45,974 nt of DNA from an uncultured Faecalibacterium sp. (GCA_934501115.1 CAKSTO010000011.1:1-45974), one strand, 5' to 3'. Shown: positions 17,325-26,404, counted from the first letter of the stretch. Notes: a model not told the origin generated them from the letters alone. Numbers and translations: made by a program.

Positions 17325-17717
17325 ATGCAGATCCACCAATCCGCAGAAGATTATCTCGAAACGATCCTTATGCTCACCCAGCGGATGGGCCGTGTGCGCT
17401 CCATTGACGTTGTCAATGAGCTGGGCTTTACCAAGGCAAGCGTCAGCATTGCCATGAAAAAGCTGCGCGAGAACGGCTATATCGCGGTGGACGGCGAGGG
17501 CAACCTGACCCTGCTGGCACCGGGCCGCGAGATCGCGGAGCGTATCTATGGCCGTCACCGTCTGCTGACCCACTTCTTTATGCAGCTGGGTGTGGACGAA
17601 AAGACTGCCGCCGAGGATGCCTGCAAGGCAGAGCATATCCTCAGTGAGCAGACGCTGGAAAAGATCCGCGAGCGCGCCATGGAGGCCGACGAAGAGCTGG
17701 TCAAGCCTGCTGAGTGA
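17325..17717 (+). CDS. DtxR/MntR-family metal-dependent transcriptional regulator
   Basis: 130 residues. N-terminal winged helix-turn-helix (about 1-65: QSAEDYLETILMLTQ, VRSIDVVNELGFTKASVSIAMKKL) and a helical dimerisation and metal-binding domain (GRHRLLTHFFMQLGV, CKAEHILSE). These match MntR and IdeR-type regulators that bind Mn(II) or Fe(II) and repress metal uptake genes. It ends after the dimerisation domain with no SH3-like domain, as in MntR. ATG at 17325 lies 12 bases after AGGAGG. It stands alone with its own promoter and terminator; no metal transporter is adjacent, so the target is unknown. Confidence 0.9.
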   Translation: MQIHQSAEDYLETILMLTQRMGRVRSIDVVNELGFTKASVSIAMKKLRENGYIAVDGEGNLTLLAPGREIAERIYGRHRLLTHFFMQLGVDEKTAAEDACKAEHILSEQTLEKIRERAMEADEELVKPAE

Positions 17718-17734
17718 CCGCAAAACCGGAAAAC

Positions 17735-17767
17735 GATCCCGCTTCTGAAAATGAGGCGGGATTTTTT
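17735..17767 (+). terminator. Terminator after the DtxR-type gene
   Basis: ATCCCGCTT and GAGGCGGGAT form a hairpin followed by six T. Confidence 0.85.
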
Positions 17768-17796
17768 GCACCCTCTGGTCTGGCGGGAATTTTTTC

Positions 17797-17825
17797 TTGC
17801 ATCCCGGCACCGGGTGCGGTATTCT
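17797..17825 (+). promoter_or_regulatory. Promoter of the SNF2 helicase operon
   Basis: TTGCAT (17797-17802), 17-base spacer, TATTCT (17820-17825), 48 bases before the start codon. Confidence 0.6.
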
Positions 17826-17872
17826 TATAAAATCAGAAGGTTTTTACCGATGAACCGGGGGAGGGAAGAGCC

Positions 17873-20800
17873 ATGGACGCAGACGAGATCCGCATCCTGC
17901 TGGGCGATAACATTTTTGAGCGGGCGCTCAGATGCCGCAGGCGCATCCAGCAGAGTACCTGCACGGTCAACGCGGACGGCGTGCGCCATCTTTCGGCGCT
18001 GGTGGTGGGCAAGCGCGCCAACTGCTACTACACGCAGGCATGGCTGCGGGAAAACGGCAGCTTTGTCAGCGCGTCCTGCGACTGCCCCTATAACCAAAAC
18101 GGCGAGGGCACCTACTGCAAGCATATCGGTGCTCTGCTGCTGGAGGATGCCGACCAAAACGGCGGAGAACCGGCTCCGGTGTCCAAGCCGGACGCCATCC
18201 CGGGCGTGGTGCGCGGTGCCGGAAGCCTGAATCAGGAGCAGCCCCGCCGGGACAGCTATGCTTCCGGCTTGGAGATGCTGTTTGGCCGCAAGTGGCACGG
18301 GGACGCTCCGGCTACCGACCACGAAGCCCTGCGGCTGCTGGATGCCTATAAGGAAGCGGCTCTGGAGGACATTGGCACGGAGGATCTGCCGCAGCGCACC
18401 GGCTTTGTGCAGCTGGAGCCGGAGCTGACCCTTGTGCCCGGCGCGCAGCCATGGCTTCGGCTGCGTATTTCGGACGGCGGGCGGCAGTATGTGGTCAAGA
18501 ACATCCCGGACTTATTGGAGAACATCGAACATGGCCGCAGCGTCAGCTACGGAAAGGCACTGGCCTTTCTCCACCGGTGGGATGCCTTTAACGAGGAGGC
18601 GCAGCAGCTGCTGCAGCTGGTGCGCCGTCAGGTCAGTGCAAAGCAGAGCCTTGACAGCATGGCGGTGCGGGTCTACGGCGGGGCAGAGCGCGGCCCGGCA
18701 GGCGGCATTGCGCTGACCGGCGAAAACTTTGACGCGCTGGTGCAGCTGTATGAGCATACAGGGTTTCTGGGCGGCTATGAACTGCGGGAAGGCCTGCCCG
18801 CCATCACCATGAACGTGGAGCGCCGCCGGGGCGGCGTGCAGGTTGAGTGCAGCCCGTCGCTGGGGCTGACAAAGGGGCTGGACTATGATTATCTGTTCAG
18901 TGAGAACACGGTCTGGCGGCTGCAGAAGGCCGGGTGCGCCCGCATCCTGCCGGCACTGCAGGCGTTGTGCGGCAAGAGCCTGTTCTTCACCAGCGCGGAT
19001 GCATCGGCGTTTTGCAGCTACGTGCTGCCGGAACTGGGCAGCAGGCTGAACATCGTGGACCCTGACCGACTGCTGCTGAATCAGATCCCGCTGGAGCCGG
19101 TGGTGCAGTTTTATCTGGACGCCCCGGACAAATTTCGGGTGGAAGCGCACGCGGAGTACCTTTACGGAGAGGATAAGATCACGCCTTTTGCTCCGGCTCC
19201 GGCGGGGCTTTTGCGGGATGTGCGCGCCGAAAGCCGCGCAAAGAAACTGCTTTCGGCTTATCTGCAGGCCGGTGCAGACGGCAACCCGGAGCTGTACGGC
19301 ACGGCGGATGAAGAGGAGCTTTACCGCTTTCTGGAAGAGGGCGTGCCTGCCCTGCTGACAGAGGGAGAGGTCTATCAGACAGATGCCTTCCGGGATCTGC
19401 AGGCTGCGCCGCCCCGCGTTACGGTAGGGGTGTCAGTGCATGGCAGCGTGCTGGATCTGGAAGTGGACACCGGCGAGTTCCCGGTCAATGAGCTGAAAGA
19501 GCTGCTCCGGTCGCTGCACCAGAAAAAACGCTATCACCGCCTGCGGGATGGCCGTCTGCTGCGGCTGGATGACGGTCTGGAGGGGCTGGATGAGCTCAAC
19601 GATACGCTGGAGCTCTCCGGTGCCAGACTGAAAAGCGGCCACGCAGAGCTGCCTCTTTACCGTGCCCCCAGTCTGGACTGGGCGCTTTCGGGTCAGAACA
19701 GCCTGCGCTTCCACCGCGATGATGCCTTCCGCCGCATCAGCCGCAGCTTCCACGCCGTGAAGGACAGCGAGTATACCCCGCCGGAAAGCCTGCACAATGT
19801 CCTGCGCAAGTACCAGCGGGATGGCTACCGCTGGCTGCGCACGCTGGACGGCTACGGCATGGGCGGCATTCTGGCGGATGATATGGGCCTTGGCAAAACG
19901 GTGCAGGTGCTGAGCTATCTGCTGGCCATGAAGGAAAGCGGGCAGACCCTGCCCAGCCTCATCGTCTGCCCGGCCTCGCTGGTGCTCAACTGGCAGGAGG
20001 AATGCAGAAAGTTCACCCCGCAGCTCGTCTGTGTGGCGGTGGACGGCGACGCCGTCCACCGTGCCGAGCTGGCAAAGCAGTGGGCGGATGCCGACCTTGT
20101 GGTCACCAGCTACGACCTGATGCGCCGGGATGAAGAGCTTTACCGGGAACAGGCGTTCTATGCCTGCATTCTGGACGAAGCGCAGGCCATCAAAAACCAC
20201 ACCACTCAGAAATACAAGGCGGTCTGCGGGGTGAACAGCAAAGTGCGGTTCGCCCTTACCGGCACCCCGGTGGAGAACCGTCTGGGCGAGTTGTGGAGCA
20301 TCTTCTCCTTCCTGATGCCGGGCTATCTGCCGCCCTACAAGACCTTCTGCGCCCGGTTTGAAAAGCCCATCGTGCAGGAAAACGACAAGGAAGCCCTGCG
20401 GCGGCTGAATCAGCTGACCGGGCCGTTCATCCTGCGGCGTATGAAGTCCGAGGTGCTCAAGGAGCTGCCGCCCAAGACCGAGAACCTTCACCGCATCGAG
20501 CTGGATACCGAACAGCGCAAGCTCTACCTTGCCGCTGTGGTGGACGCGCGGGAAAAGCTGCGCGCCGCGAAGCCCGAGGACAAAATGGCGGTGTTCGCGG
20601 TGCTCATGCGCCTGCGGGAGATCTGCTGCGACCCGCGCCTTGTGGCGGACAACTGGGAGGGCGGCAGCGCCAAGCTGGACGCCTGCATGGAGCTGGTGAC
20701 GGCTGCTGTGGAGGGCGGACACCGCATCCTGCTGTTCAGCCAGTTCACCTCCATGCTGGAGCTGCTGGCAAAACGGCTGGACGAAGCGGGCGTGAGCCAC

Positions 20801-21181
20801 TTTACCCTGCAGGGCTCCACCCCGAAGCCGGTGCGTGCGGAGCTTGTGCGCCGGTTCAACGGCGGTGAAGCGGACGTGTTCCTCATCTCGCTGCGGGCGG
20901 GCGGCACCGGCCTGAACCTGACCGCTGCCGATATCGTCATCCACTACGACCCGTGGTGGAACGTGGCCGCGCAGAATCAGGCCACCGACCGCGCCTACCG
21001 CATCGGCCAGCGCAATCCGGTGCAGGTGTACAAGCTCATCGCGCAGGACACCATTGAAGAAAAGATCGTAGAGCTGCAGCAGGCGAAGCAGGATCTTGCC
21101 GAGACGGTCACCGGCTCGGCAGACGGAGCCATCCTGTCCATGAAGCCGGAAGAGCTGCTGCAGCTGCTGCAGGAAGAATAA
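17873..21181 (+). CDS. SNF2-family DEAD/DEAH helicase with SWIM zinc finger
   Basis: 1102 residues. The N-terminus has a SWIM zinc-binding motif C69-x-C71-x10-C82-x-H84. Residues about 130-600 are the variable accessory region common to bacterial SNF2 proteins. The motor follows: Walker A DMGLGKT at 670-676, DEAQ box at 768-771, LTGTPVENRLGELWSIFSFL, then the helicase C domain with LLFSQFTSMLELL, SLRAGGTGLNLTAAD and the arginine-finger region ATDRAYRIGQ. It is an ATP-driven double-stranded DNA translocase; the cellular role in bacteria is poorly defined. Neighbours (dipeptidase 12 bases downstream) do not reveal the role, and no methylase or nuclease gene suggests a defence island. Confidence 0.94.
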   Translation: MDADEIRILLGDNIFERALRCRRRIQQSTCTVNADGVRHLSALVVGKRANCYYTQAWLRENGSFVSASCDCPYNQNGEGTYCKHIGALLLEDADQNGGEPAPVSKPDAIPGVVRGAGSLNQEQPRRDSYASGLEMLFGRKWHGDAPATDHEALRLLDAYKEAALEDIGTEDLPQRTGFVQLEPELTLVPGAQPWLRLRISDGGRQYVVKNIPDLLENIEHGRSVSYGKALAFLHRWDAFNEEAQQLLQLVRRQVSAKQSLDSMAVRVYGGAERGPAGGIALTGENFDALVQLYEHTGFLGGYELREGLPAITMNVERRRGGVQVECSPSLGLTKGLDYDYLFSENTVWRLQKAGCARILPALQALCGKSLFFTSADASAFCSYVLPELGSRLNIVDPDRLLLNQIPLEPVVQFYLDAPDKFRVEAHAEYLYGEDKITPFAPAPAGLLRDVRAESRAKKLLSAYLQAGADGNPELYGTADEEELYRFLEEGVPALLTEGEVYQTDAFRDLQAAPPRVTVGVSVHGSVLDLEVDTGEFPVNELKELLRSLHQKKRYHRLRDGRLLRLDDGLEGLDELNDTLELSGARLKSGHAELPLYRAPSLDWALSGQNSLRFHRDDAFRRISRSFHAVKDSEYTPPESLHNVLRKYQRDGYRWLRTLDGYGMGGILADDMGLGKTVQVLSYLLAMKESGQTLPSLIVCPASLVLNWQEECRKFTPQLVCVAVDGDAVHRAELAKQWADADLVVTSYDLMRRDEELYREQAFYACILDEAQAIKNHTTQKYKAVCGVNSKVRFALTGTPVENRLGELWSIFSFLMPGYLPPYKTFCARFEKPIVQENDKEALRRLNQLTGPFILRRMKSEVLKELPPKTENLHRIELDTEQRKLYLAAVVDAREKLRAAKPEDKMAVFAVLMRLREICCDPRLVADNWEGGSAKLDACMELVTAAVEGGHRILLFSQFTSMLELLAKRLDEAGVSHFTLQGSTPKPVRAELVRRFNGGEADVFLISLRAGGTGLNLTAADIVIHYDPWWNVAAQNQATDRAYRIGQRNPVQVYKLIAQDTIEEKIVELQQAKQDLAETVTGSADGAILSMKPEELLQLLQEE

Positions 21182-21193
21182 GGAGAAACTGCC

Positions 21194-22183
21194 ATGAAAG
21201 TCTGGGATCTGCACTGCGATACCCTCAGCGAGCTGCGCCGCGCCGAAAAGGCGGGTCTTCCAAAGAGCTTTGGAAAGAACGATCTGCATATCGACCTTGA
21301 AAAATTACAGAAAGGCGATTATCTGCTGCAGTGCTTTGCAGCTTTCGTGGATCTGGGCGATAAAACGCCCGGTGCGGATCCGCTGGTGACGGCGCTGGAA
21401 GAAATCGACTGGTTCAAGCGGATCATGGCGGCATACCCGGACGCCATTGCCCCGGTGTATACGGCGGCAGACATCCGCCGGAATGCTGCGGCGGGGAAGA
21501 TCAGCGGGATGCTCACCATCGAAGAGGGTGCCTGCTGCAAGGGCAGCGTGGGGGTGCTGCGCCGGATGTATGAGCTGGGTGTGCGCATGATGACCCTGAC
21601 ATGGAACCACGAGAACGAGCTGGCAAGCCCGCAGCGGAACCCCGGCGGCGTGCTGGTGCCCCAGACCGAAAAAGGTCTGACCGCAAAAGGCTTTGCATTT
21701 CTGGCTGAAATGGAGCGGCTGCACATGATCGTGGATGTGAGCCATCTTTCGGACAAGGGCTTCTGGGCTATCGCACGGCACGGCACCCGGCCTTTTGCGG
21801 CCAGCCACTCCAACTGCCGCGCTCTGGCACCCCACACCCGCAACCTGACCGATGAGATGATCCGTGCGCTGGCAGAGCGCGGCGGCATTGCGGGGCTGAA
21901 CTACTATGCCCCCTTTCTGGACACCGACCCCGCCCGCCCGGAGCGCTGCCGCAGCACGGTAGAACTCATCGCAAAGCATGCCGCTCACTACAAGCAGGTG
22001 GGCGGTGCGCAGATGATCGCCCTTGGCAGCGACTTTGACGGCATCGACGGCCCCCACCAGCTGGAAAACGCTGCCTTCCTGCCGCTGCTGGCGGATGCAT
22101 TGCGCCGCGAGGGCTTCACCGAGGACGAGGTGGAGGGGGTCTACTTCCGCAACGCCATGCGCTTTTTTGAGGAAAATCTGTAA
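21194..22183 (+). CDS. M19 membrane dipeptidase family metallopeptidase
   Basis: 329 residues of the renal dipeptidase (M19) family: HCDT at 7-10 (first zinc ligands), EEGA with Glu110, LTWNHENELASP, VDVSHLSDKGFW, FAASHSNCRAL and LGSDFDG near the end. Such enzymes cleave dipeptides, often with a D-residue, using two zinc ions. No signal peptide is present, so it acts in the cytoplasm. It follows the helicase by 12 bases (AAGGAGAAAC overlaps the stop) and precedes the beta-lactamase-fold gene by 22 bases, consistent with one operon. Confidence 0.93.
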   Translation: MKVWDLHCDTLSELRRAEKAGLPKSFGKNDLHIDLEKLQKGDYLLQCFAAFVDLGDKTPGADPLVTALEEIDWFKRIMAAYPDAIAPVYTAADIRRNAAAGKISGMLTIEEGACCKGSVGVLRRMYELGVRMMTLTWNHENELASPQRNPGGVLVPQTEKGLTAKGFAFLAEMERLHMIVDVSHLSDKGFWAIARHGTRPFAASHSNCRALAPHTRNLTDEMIRALAERGGIAGLNYYAPFLDTDPARPERCRSTVELIAKHAAHYKQVGGAQMIALGSDFDGIDGPHQLENAAFLPLLADALRREGFTEDEVEGVYFRNAMRFFEENL

Positions 22184-22205
22184 TATCAACGGAGAATATG
22201 CCGAT

Positions 22206-23057
22206 ATGGATCAAAATATGACGCTGGAAAAGCGCATCGAAGCGGAGCTCTACTGCTATCAGGGCAGGATGAGCGTGTTCGTGGACGACCTGCAGGGTCA
22301 TACGGTGGAGATGGGGGCGGACGAGGAATTTGAGACGGCATCCACCATCAAGGCGTTCCTTCTGGCAGCGCTGTATTTGCAGGTGCAGCGGGGCAGAGCC
22401 AGCCTTACAGCCGAGCTTGCCTACGAGCAGAGCCAGTTCGTGGACGGCAGCGGCATGCTGCGGGCACTGGGCGTAGGCGCACGCCTCAGAGTAAAAGATA
22501 CCGCTACCATGATGATCATTTGTTCGGACAACATCGCCACCAACATGCTCATCGACTATCTGGGGCTGGACGCTATCAACGCCTGCATCCGGGAGCTGGG
22601 CTTTGCCCACACGGTGCTGCACAACCCGCTGCACTTTGACCGTTACCGCCAGCTTGGCACCACCACGCCCCGGGACTATGCGGCGCTGTTCGCCCGCATT
22701 GCAAAGGGGGAGCTGGTCAGCCGGGAGGCCAGTGCCGAAATGCTTTCCATCCTGCGCCAGCAGCACTACAACACCATGCTGACCCACGATTTTCCCCAGT
22801 ATTATCTGGACTGCGAGGAGACCGGCGCGCCGGAGCTGATCTGGGTGGCCAGCAAGAGCGGCAGCATGAATGCCTGCCGCAACGATGGCGGCATCGTCCA
22901 CACCCCCTACGGCGAGTACGTCATCGTGCTGATGAACAAGGACTTTCACGATATCATCGAGTACAACGAACACCCCGCCATGGTCTACGGTGCCCGCGTC
23001 TCGCGGATGATCCTGGATCAGGTGCTGGCCTGTGAGGGACGGCTGTGCATCTCCTGA
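22206..23057 (+). CDS. Class A beta-lactamase-fold serine hydrolase, cytosolic
   Basis: 283 residues. The class A triad is visible: S46-T-I-K49, S107-D-N109 and K217-S-G219. The omega loop is shortened and has no Glu equivalent to Glu166 of true beta-lactamases (region HFDRYRQLGTTTP), so efficient lactam deacylation is unlikely. There is no signal peptide. With an M19 dipeptidase next door, a role in peptide or amide hydrolysis inside the cell is more plausible than resistance. ATG at 22206 has GGAGA 9 bases upstream; an ATG four codons later is an alternative. The family is common in Bacillota and mostly uncharacterised. Confidence 0.85.
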   Translation: MDQNMTLEKRIEAELYCYQGRMSVFVDDLQGHTVEMGADEEFETASTIKAFLLAALYLQVQRGRASLTAELAYEQSQFVDGSGMLRALGVGARLRVKDTATMMIICSDNIATNMLIDYLGLDAINACIRELGFAHTVLHNPLHFDRYRQLGTTTPRDYAALFARIAKGELVSREASAEMLSILRQQHYNTMLTHDFPQYYLDCEETGAPELIWVASKSGSMNACRNDGGIVHTPYGEYVIVLMNKDFHDIIEYNEHPAMVYGARVSRMILDQVLACEGRLCIS

Positions 23058-23095
23058 AAAAGGAGTGATTTGAAAAAATAAAGGGAATTATAACA

Positions 23096-23869
23096 ATGGG
23101 TATCACACTTTCGCCGTGGATGATGGCGTTTCTCATTCTGATGACGGGCTTTGCAGGCTTTGTGGATTCGGCGGCCGGAGGCGGCGGCCTTATCAGCCTG
23201 CCGGCCTATCTGTTTGCCGGGCTGCCGCCCCATTATACCTATGCCACCAACAAATTCAGCGCCGCCTGCGGCACCACTTTTGCCACAGCCAACTTTTTCA
23301 AAAACGGCGCTATGAACTTGAAGGTGGGCATTCTTGCAGCCATCGGCAGCTTTGCGGGCAGTGCGCTGGGGGCGCATATCGTGCTGCTGCTCAGCGATGA
23401 GCTGCTGCGCACCATGATGCTTATCATCCTGCCGGTGGCAGCGGTGGTCATTTTGTGGCAGCGCGACCTGCCGGACGAGAACCGGGACGACGGCACTCTG
23501 AACCTGAAAAAGACCCTGCTGGCGCTGGGCATCGGCTTGGGCATCGGTATGTACGACGGCATCGTTGGCCCGGGCACCGGAACCTTTGCCATCATTGCCT
23601 TTACCACCCTGATGGGCTTTGACCTGCGCACCGCTAACGGCAACGGCAAGGTGCTGAATCTTGCCAGCAACTGCGCCAGCCTGTTCACCTATCTGATGAA
23701 CGGTCTGGTGGTGTTCCACATCGGCATCCCCTGTGCCGTCAGCAACATTCTGGGCAACCTGCTTGGCTCTCATTTCGCCCTGAAAAAAGGCGCGCGCTTC
23801 ATCCGCCCCATGATGCTGGTGGTGCTGGTGCTGCTGCTGGGCAAGCTCATCTCGGACGCGGTGCTGTAA
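23096..23869 (+). CDS. TSUP/TauE-SafE family permease
   Basis: 257 residues with about eight hydrophobic segments. It shows the family pattern: an N-terminal GFAGFVDSAAGGGGLISLPA and a second-half repeat GIGMYDGIVGPGTGTFAII, both with the Gly-rich loop typical of TSUP proteins (DUF81). Members export or import small organosulfur or sulfite-like anions; the substrate here is unknown. It follows the hydrolase by 38 bases and is probably the last gene of the helicase-dipeptidase-hydrolase run, although a separate promoter cannot be excluded. Confidence 0.9.
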   Translation: MGITLSPWMMAFLILMTGFAGFVDSAAGGGGLISLPAYLFAGLPPHYTYATNKFSAACGTTFATANFFKNGAMNLKVGILAAIGSFAGSALGAHIVLLLSDELLRTMMLIILPVAAVVILWQRDLPDENRDDGTLNLKKTLLALGIGLGIGMYDGIVGPGTGTFAIIAFTTLMGFDLRTANGNGKVLNLASNCASLFTYLMNGLVVFHIGIPCAVSNILGNLLGSHFALKKGARFIRPMMLVVLVLLLGKLISDAVL

Positions 23870-23880
23870 GGGCAGGGCGG

Positions 23881-24000
23881 AACGATTTGGAATGCGCTCC
23901 GCTTGCGCTTTGCGCATCAATAGCGGAAAGAATATTTTTATTTGTAGCTCCGAAGCGCCTGCGGGCGCTTCGGAACTACTTTTTCACAGGGAGGGGCCGT
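23881..24000 (-). repeat. P-family element P3
   Basis: Minus-strand full copy: 16-position stem (23944-23959 with 23964-23979, one mismatch) around CGCA. Crossing helices on the minus strand are TCCGCT (23927-23922) with AGCGGA (23903-23898), and ATGCGC (23917-23912) with GCGCAT (23897-23892). It begins the 459-base gene-free gap between two convergent genes. Confidence 0.85.
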
Positions 24001-24052
24001 AGAGGGAAGCGGCAGCTGCAGTGCCGCTTTCTGTGAAAGCGTGGCACTGCGG

Positions 24053-24202
24053 GATTACCTCCCTCAGTCGTTGTGTGATAGTTCCATTGGAGGGGGAGCA
24101 AGCGTGCCCGCAAACATTGCGGTTTGGCCAGAAATCTTGCCGCTATGCCAAGGGCTCTCCCTTTGGGAGAGCTGGCGCGTTAGCGCCTGAGAGGGCGAGG
24201 GT
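24053..24202. repeat. Inverted Q-family pair (Q7/Q8)
   Basis: A degenerate left Q (CCTCAGTC..., GGAGGGGGAGC) and an intact right Q (CTCTCCC/GGGAGAG, GGCGC-GTTA-GCGCC, TGAGAGGGC). The middle part resembles the centre of Q4/Q5 (a GCTATGCCAAGGG-like joint), so the unit may be a pair of about 140 bp. Confidence 0.7.
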
Positions 24203-24263
24203 GCTGCCAGTAGAGTCACACATTCAAAGAAAATACACGCTGTTACTTCCCGTTTCCCGCTGC

Positions 24264-24299
24264 AAAAAACAAGCCGGGCAGCCCGAAGGCTGCCCGACT
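24264..24299 (-). terminator. Terminator of degV
   Basis: On the minus strand AGTCGGGCAGCC-TTCG-GGCTGCCCGGCT is followed by TTGTTTTTT. Confidence 0.85.
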
Positions 24300-24328
24300 T
24301 TAGTCGGATGATCTTTTCCGTTGATCTC

Positions 24329-25186
24329 TTATTCCAGTGTAAACCCTTTGTCCAAAAAGGCCAGACCGAATGCGCCCGGGCCTGCGTGGGTGCCGATAAC
24401 GCAGCCGATCTGCCGCACCAGCGGCTCGGGCAGATCCAGAGTGTCCCGGAAGTAGCTCTGGATGGGCTGCACCTCGCGCAGGCTGGCAGTGTAGCCTGTG
24501 ATCGCGGCAAAATCCGGGCTGATGCCGCCCAGCTCGTCGATCTTCTTGAACAGTGCCACATAGGCACCGGGCAGGCCGCGGGCCTTGCCGGCCATGGCTA
24601 CCTTGCCCTCCTTGATGGTGATGAGGGGCTTGATGCCCAGCATCCCGCCCGCGACGGCCACGGCGGCGGGCAGACGGCCGCCCTTGCGCAGATACTTCAG
24701 GTCGTCGATGGCGGCAACAAGATGCAGATGCTCTTTGGCGTGCTCCAGAGTGGTGGCGATCTGCACCAGCGTCTTTCCGGCATCCCGCAGCTGCACGGCC
24801 AGACGGACGAGAAGCGACTCGCCCAGACATACGTTGGCACTGTCCACAAACAGCACGTTGTCTACATTGGCAAGGTCTGCGGCCAGCTTTGCGCACTGCC
24901 AGGTGCCGGACAGCTCGTGGGACAGGAAGATGCCCAGCACTTCATCCCCGGCGGCAGCGGCTTCCAGATAGAACTTCTCGAACAGCTCCGGGCTGGGCTG
25001 ACTGGTGGTGGGCAGCTTGCGGCAGGTGCGCAGATGGTCGTAATAGGCGCTGGGGGTCATGTCGATGCCGTCGCGCAGGACGGTGCCGTCCTCCATCGTC
25101 ACATTCAGGGGAATGACGGTCACGCCCAGCTGCTCCGCCTCGGCGGGCAGGATGTCGGACGCAGAATCGGTGAGAATGCGGATCAT
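24329..25186 (-). CDS. DegV family fatty acid-binding protein
   Basis: 285 residues. DegV/FakB proteins bind a fatty acid and present it to the kinase FakA for phosphorylation and entry into phospholipids. Seen: RILTDSASDILP at the N-terminus, PTTSQPSPELF, FLSHELSGTWQ with the SGT ligand-contact motif, VDSANVCLGESLLV, and a C-terminal G-rich VIGTHAGPGAFGLAFL. ATG at 25186 follows GGAGGTA; the frame runs further upstream but without a site. A promoter TTGACT-N18-TATACT lies at 25291-25262 on the minus strand. No fakA gene is adjacent. The call is to family; whether it is a true FakB is likely, not shown. Confidence 0.93.
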   Translation of the reverse strand: MIRILTDSASDILPAEAEQLGVTVIPLNVTMEDGTVLRDGIDMTPSAYYDHLRTCRKLPTTSQPSPELFEKFYLEAAAAGDEVLGIFLSHELSGTWQCAKLAADLANVDNVLFVDSANVCLGESLLVRLAVQLRDAGKTLVQIATTLEHAKEHLHLVAAIDDLKYLRKGGRLPAAVAVAGGMLGIKPLITIKEGKVAMAGKARGLPGAYVALFKKIDELGGISPDFAAITGYTASLREVQPIQSYFRDTLDLPEPLVRQIGCVIGTHAGPGAFGLAFLDKGFTLE

Positions 25187-25261
25187 AAAATACCTCCGGT
25201 CTTCCGGTAAAAACAATTTGATGCGAAATGAACGACGCTTCTTGAAAAAACGTTGGATAAC

Positions 25262-25291
25262 AGTATAGCAGAATCGACGGGGAAAAGTCAA
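25262..25291 (-). promoter_or_regulatory. degV promoter
   Basis: Minus-strand TTGACT (25291-25286), 18-base spacer, TATACT (25267-25262). Confidence 0.75.
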
Positions 25292-25330
25292 TTGTCTGAG
25301 CCAAAATTGTTTCGTCAGAGCGCAGGATCC

Positions 25331-25360
25331 TTGCGTACGACCCCTTGTCTGTGATAAGAT
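25331..25360 (+). promoter_or_regulatory. Weak promoter candidate for the CPBP-tadA pair
   Basis: TTGCGT (25331-25336), 18-base spacer, TAAGAT (25355-25360). Matches are modest, but the position fits the gene at 25396 and the divergent layout with degV. Confidence 0.4.
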
Positions 25361-25395
25361 AGGCGCAAACGAAGGCAAAGCGGGGAGGGCAGACC

Positions 25396-25785
25396 ATGGA
25401 GCGGAGAACAAAGACGTACGCGCTGCTGGCGGCGTTCGGCTGTGCGCTGGCTTACCTGCTGGCGGGAAAGCTGCTGGCGCTCGTGCCTGCTCCGGCTGCG
25501 GGCACCCGGGTGCCGGCCTTTATGCACCACTGCGTTGCGGCACCGATCCTGGAGGAGCTGGTGTTCCGGGGAGCAGTGCTGCGGCTGGCGCGGCCTTTGG
25601 GCACACGGCAGGCAGTTCTGCTGCAGGCGGCGCTGTTTGCCTTGCAGCATGGCAGCCCGGCAGGCATGGCATGGGCGCTGGTCTGCGGCGCGGGGCTGGG
25701 AGTGCTTGCTGACCGCACCGGGCACGTATGGCCGGGGATGCTTTTGCATACATTGAATAATCTGCTGGTTTTTGCGGCAGGATAA
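25396..25785 (+). CDS. Short CPBP (CAAX protease/Abi) family intramembrane protease-like protein
   Basis: 129 residues, about half the usual CPBP length but carrying its core motifs: EELVFRG with Glu53-Glu54 and Arg58, ALQHGS with His85, and HTLNN near the C-terminus. It has about three hydrophobic segments. CPBP members are intramembrane glutamic-type proteases, or scaffolds in bacteriocin self-immunity. This copy is the minimal domain, so activity is plausible. No bacteriocin gene is nearby; instead tadA follows 11 bases later. ATG follows GGGAGGGCAGACC. Confidence 0.82.
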   Translation: MERRTKTYALLAAFGCALAYLLAGKLLALVPAPAAGTRVPAFMHHCVAAPILEELVFRGAVLRLARPLGTRQAVLLQAALFALQHGSPAGMAWALVCGAGLGVLADRTGHVWPGMLLHTLNNLLVFAAG

Positions 25786-25796
25786 CAGGGGGAGCT

Positions 25797-26306
25797 ATGA
25801 CCGATTCTGAACTGATGGGCCTTGCACTGGAAGAGGCCCGCAAGGCGGCGGCATTGGGCGAAGTGCCGGTGGGTGCCGTTGTGGCACGGAATGGCGAGGT
25901 CGTTTCCACCGCGCACAACACCCGGGAAACCGGGAAGAACGCGCTGCACCACGCAGAGCTGCTGGCCATCGATGCCGCTTGCAAAAAACTGGGAGGCTGG
26001 CGGCTGTGGGAATGCGAGCTGTTCGTTACACTGGAGCCATGCCCCATGTGCGCCGGAGCCATCATCAACAGCCGCCTCCGCCGGGTGGTGTACGGCGCGG
26101 CCGACACCAAGGCCGGGTGCTGCGGCAGCGTGACCGACCTGTTCGCCATGCCCTTCAACCACCATCCGAAGGTGGAAAGCGGCCTGCGTGCGGAGGAGGC
26201 AGGGGCGCTGCTGCAGACATTTTTTCAGGAGCTGAGAGCCCGCCTTGCGGCAAAGCCGAAGTGGAAACCGCCGGTACCGGCCGCCGAGAATATGAAAAAA
26301 ACGTAA
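25797..26306 (+). CDS. tadA: tRNA-specific adenosine deaminase TadA
   Basis: 169 residues. TadA converts the wobble adenosine of tRNA-Arg(ACG) to inosine. Zinc ligands and catalytic Glu are visible: HAE at 52-54 and PCPMCAGA with Cys82 and Cys85. Other family motifs are GEVPVGAVV, NSRLRRVVYGA and the DLF/NHHPKVESG segment. Length is typical; the last about 15 residues are a variable Lys/Pro-rich tail. It starts 11 bases after the CPBP gene with a GGGGGAGC site and ends at a terminator. Confidence 0.95.
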   Translation: MTDSELMGLALEEARKAAALGEVPVGAVVARNGEVVSTAHNTRETGKNALHHAELLAIDAACKKLGGWRLWECELFVTLEPCPMCAGAIINSRLRRVVYGAADTKAGCCGSVTDLFAMPFNHHPKVESGLRAEEAGALLQTFFQELRARLAAKPKWKPPVPAAENMKKT

Positions 26307-26353
26307 AAAAGTGGAAGCTGCGTGAAAAAGCAGGCGGCTTCCACTTTCTTTTT
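26305..26353 (+). terminator. Terminator after tadA
   Basis: AAGTGGAAGC and GCTTCCACTT arms around a GC-containing loop, followed by TCTTTTTT. Confidence 0.8.
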
Positions 26354-26404
26354 TCGTCAAATTGTGCTATATTATTTAATGGTGTTTTGTCGAAACCCAT
26401 CTTG

